11,743 bases of DNA, taken from assembly GCA_017999135.1 (NCBI GenBank), contig JAGOBT010000056.1, positions 1-11,743 on the forward strand, read 5' to 3'. Source of the stretch: Burkholderiaceae bacterium. GTDB lineage: Bacteria > Pseudomonadota > Gammaproteobacteria > Burkholderiales > Burkholderiaceae_C. Shown one piece after another: positions 10,819-11,743 of the stretch (the stretch's first letter is position 1; each line of letters opens with the position of its first letter). The notes below the pieces were generated by a model. It saw only the letters and a list, made by a program, of their open reading frames with translations, searched no databases and was not told the DNA's origin. The position numbers were made by a program, and so were the translations under genes.

Positions 10819-11743
10819 ATGCCACTGTGGTTGACCCCTGAACGCCTGCCCGGCTGGGCCATGCCTACCCTGCTGGTGCTGCTGGCGGGCTTGGCGCTGG
10901 TGTCAGGCGTGCTGCTGTGGCAGCGCGGCTTGCTGCTGCGCAGCCTGGCGCGGCAGCGGGGAGCGCGCACCGGTGCGGCCGCCGTGCGCGGCCTGCTGGC
11001 GGGCGACCGGGTGGCCCAGGCACTGGACGCGGCCGTGGACCGCTGCGACCGCGAAGCCGGCACGCTGTGCCTGCTGCTGATCAACCTGGACCACCTGCAG
11101 GCAGTGAACGACGGCTATGGCCACCTGCAGGCTGATCTGCTGATTGCCGAGGCCGCTGGCCGGCTGCAACAGCTGACCGGGCCCGACGCCCAGCTGGCCC
11201 GCATGGGCGGCGTTGAATTCCTGATGCTGGTGCACACCGACCTGCCTGGCGCGTGTGACCTGGCCAACACCGTGTGCCAGGCGCTGGCCCGGCCCTACCC
11301 GGTGCCCGGCCGCAGCGACGTGGCGCTGAGCTGCAGCATCGGCCTGGCCGCCTACCCGGTGCACGGCGCCAAGCCGCGCCTCGTGGGACATGCCGCGATG
11401 GCGATGCGCCAGGTGCAGCAGGCCGGCGGCGGCGACTACACGGTCTTCGACCCGCAGATGGCAGTCGACCTGCGTGAACAGGCCGAGCTGCTGGCCGACC
11501 TGCGCCAGGCCGTGGTGCGCGGCGAGCTGGAGCTGTACTACCAGCCCAAGGTGGACGCGCACAGCCTGCAGATCACCGCCGCCGAGGCCTTGCTGCGCTG
11601 GCACCATCCGCGGCGCGGCATGGTCAGCCCGGCGCTGTTCATTCCACTGGCCGAGCGCCACGGCCTGATCGGCGCCATCGGCAACTGGGTGATCGACGAC
11701 GCCACCCGCCAGGCCGCTGCCTGGCGCGCGCTGGGCCTGCGCA
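10819..11743 (+). CDS. GGDEF-EAL domain c-di-GMP signalling protein, 3'-truncated by window edge
   Basis: The frame is open to the end of the window: 308 residues are visible and the C-terminus is missing. Residues about 15-40 (MPTLLVLLAGLALVSGVLLW and on) form one membrane helix, with the rest probably cytoplasmic. A GGDEF domain follows (about 55-215) with LLLINLDHLQAVNDGYGHLQ, but its signature reads GGVEF at 130-134 instead of GGDEF. The usual RxxD inhibitory site before it is not seen. SCSIGLAAYPVHG is the conserved later block. The EAL domain begins near 225: LRQAVVRGELELYYQPKVD, then the intact motif EALLRW at 256-261. This suggests a phosphodiesterase that degrades c-di-GMP, with the GGDEF part acting as a regulatory domain (inference). 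ATG 10819 is the first good start; ATG 10861 and GTG 10798 are alternatives. Confidence 0.88.
   Translation, partial: MPLWLTPERLPGWAMPTLLVLLAGLALVSGVLLWQRGLLLRSLARQRGARTGAAAVRGLLAGDRVAQALDAAVDRCDREAGTLCLLLINLDHLQAVNDGYGHLQADLLIAEAAGRLQQLTGPDAQLARMGGVEFLMLVHTDLPGACDLANTVCQALARPYPVPGRSDVALSCSIGLAAYPVHGAKPRLVGHAAMAMRQVQQAGGGDYTVFDPQMAVDLREQAELLADLRQAVVRGELELYYQPKVDAHSLQITAAEALLRWHHPRRGMVSPALFIPLAERHGLIGAIGNWVIDDATRQAAAWRALGLR

Overview
The window is GC-rich (about 70%) bacterial DNA with codons strongly biased to G or C in the third position. Gene content points to a betaproteobacterium of the order Burkholderiales. The clues are a divergent Lrp/AsnC regulator and glmS, a DUF3567 protein (a small family I know from this group), a DUF3108 protein, and a Suv3-type RNA helicase. 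I cannot name the genus.

Layout, left to right. (1) Positions 1-2247: the C-terminal part of a RelE/ParE-like toxin, then a complete type I restriction-modification methyltransferase subunit (hsdM). No hsdS or hsdR follows, so this looks like the right-hand edge of a defence or accessory segment. (2) 2279-4750: an Lrp/AsnC-type regulator and glmS, divergent around a 135-bp control region that holds clear inverted repeats. (3) 4737-5735: a zinc-independent quinone oxidoreductase whose 3' end overlaps the 3' end of glmS by 14 bp, over the likely Tn7 attachment region. (4) 5861-8164: a Suv3-like DExH RNA helicase with an Arg/Gly-rich tail. (5) 8161-9234: a fumarylacetoacetate hydrolase family enzyme on the minus strand. 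Its stop codon and the helicase stop are both read from the same four bases (TTAG), and it ends in an acidic tail. (6) 9290-10733: a membrane-anchored DUF3108 protein and a DUF3567 protein, probably co-transcribed and followed by a strong GC hairpin. (7) 10819-end: the start of a membrane-anchored GGDEF-EAL protein with a degenerate GGVEF motif and an intact EAL motif, cut by the window edge.

Most genes are housekeeping or ordinary metabolic genes: amino-sugar synthesis for the cell wall, RNA turnover, aromatic or keto-acid catabolism, and c-di-GMP signalling. They do not form one pathway. The accessory part is the left 2.2 kb. I found no convincing new multi-gene system. The points most worth a second look are the toxin/hsdM edge, the palindromes between the Lrp-type gene and glmS, and the Suv3-like helicase with its RGG-like tail. 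No tRNA, rRNA, CRISPR array or insertion sequence was seen, and no gene-free stretch exceeds 135 bp.
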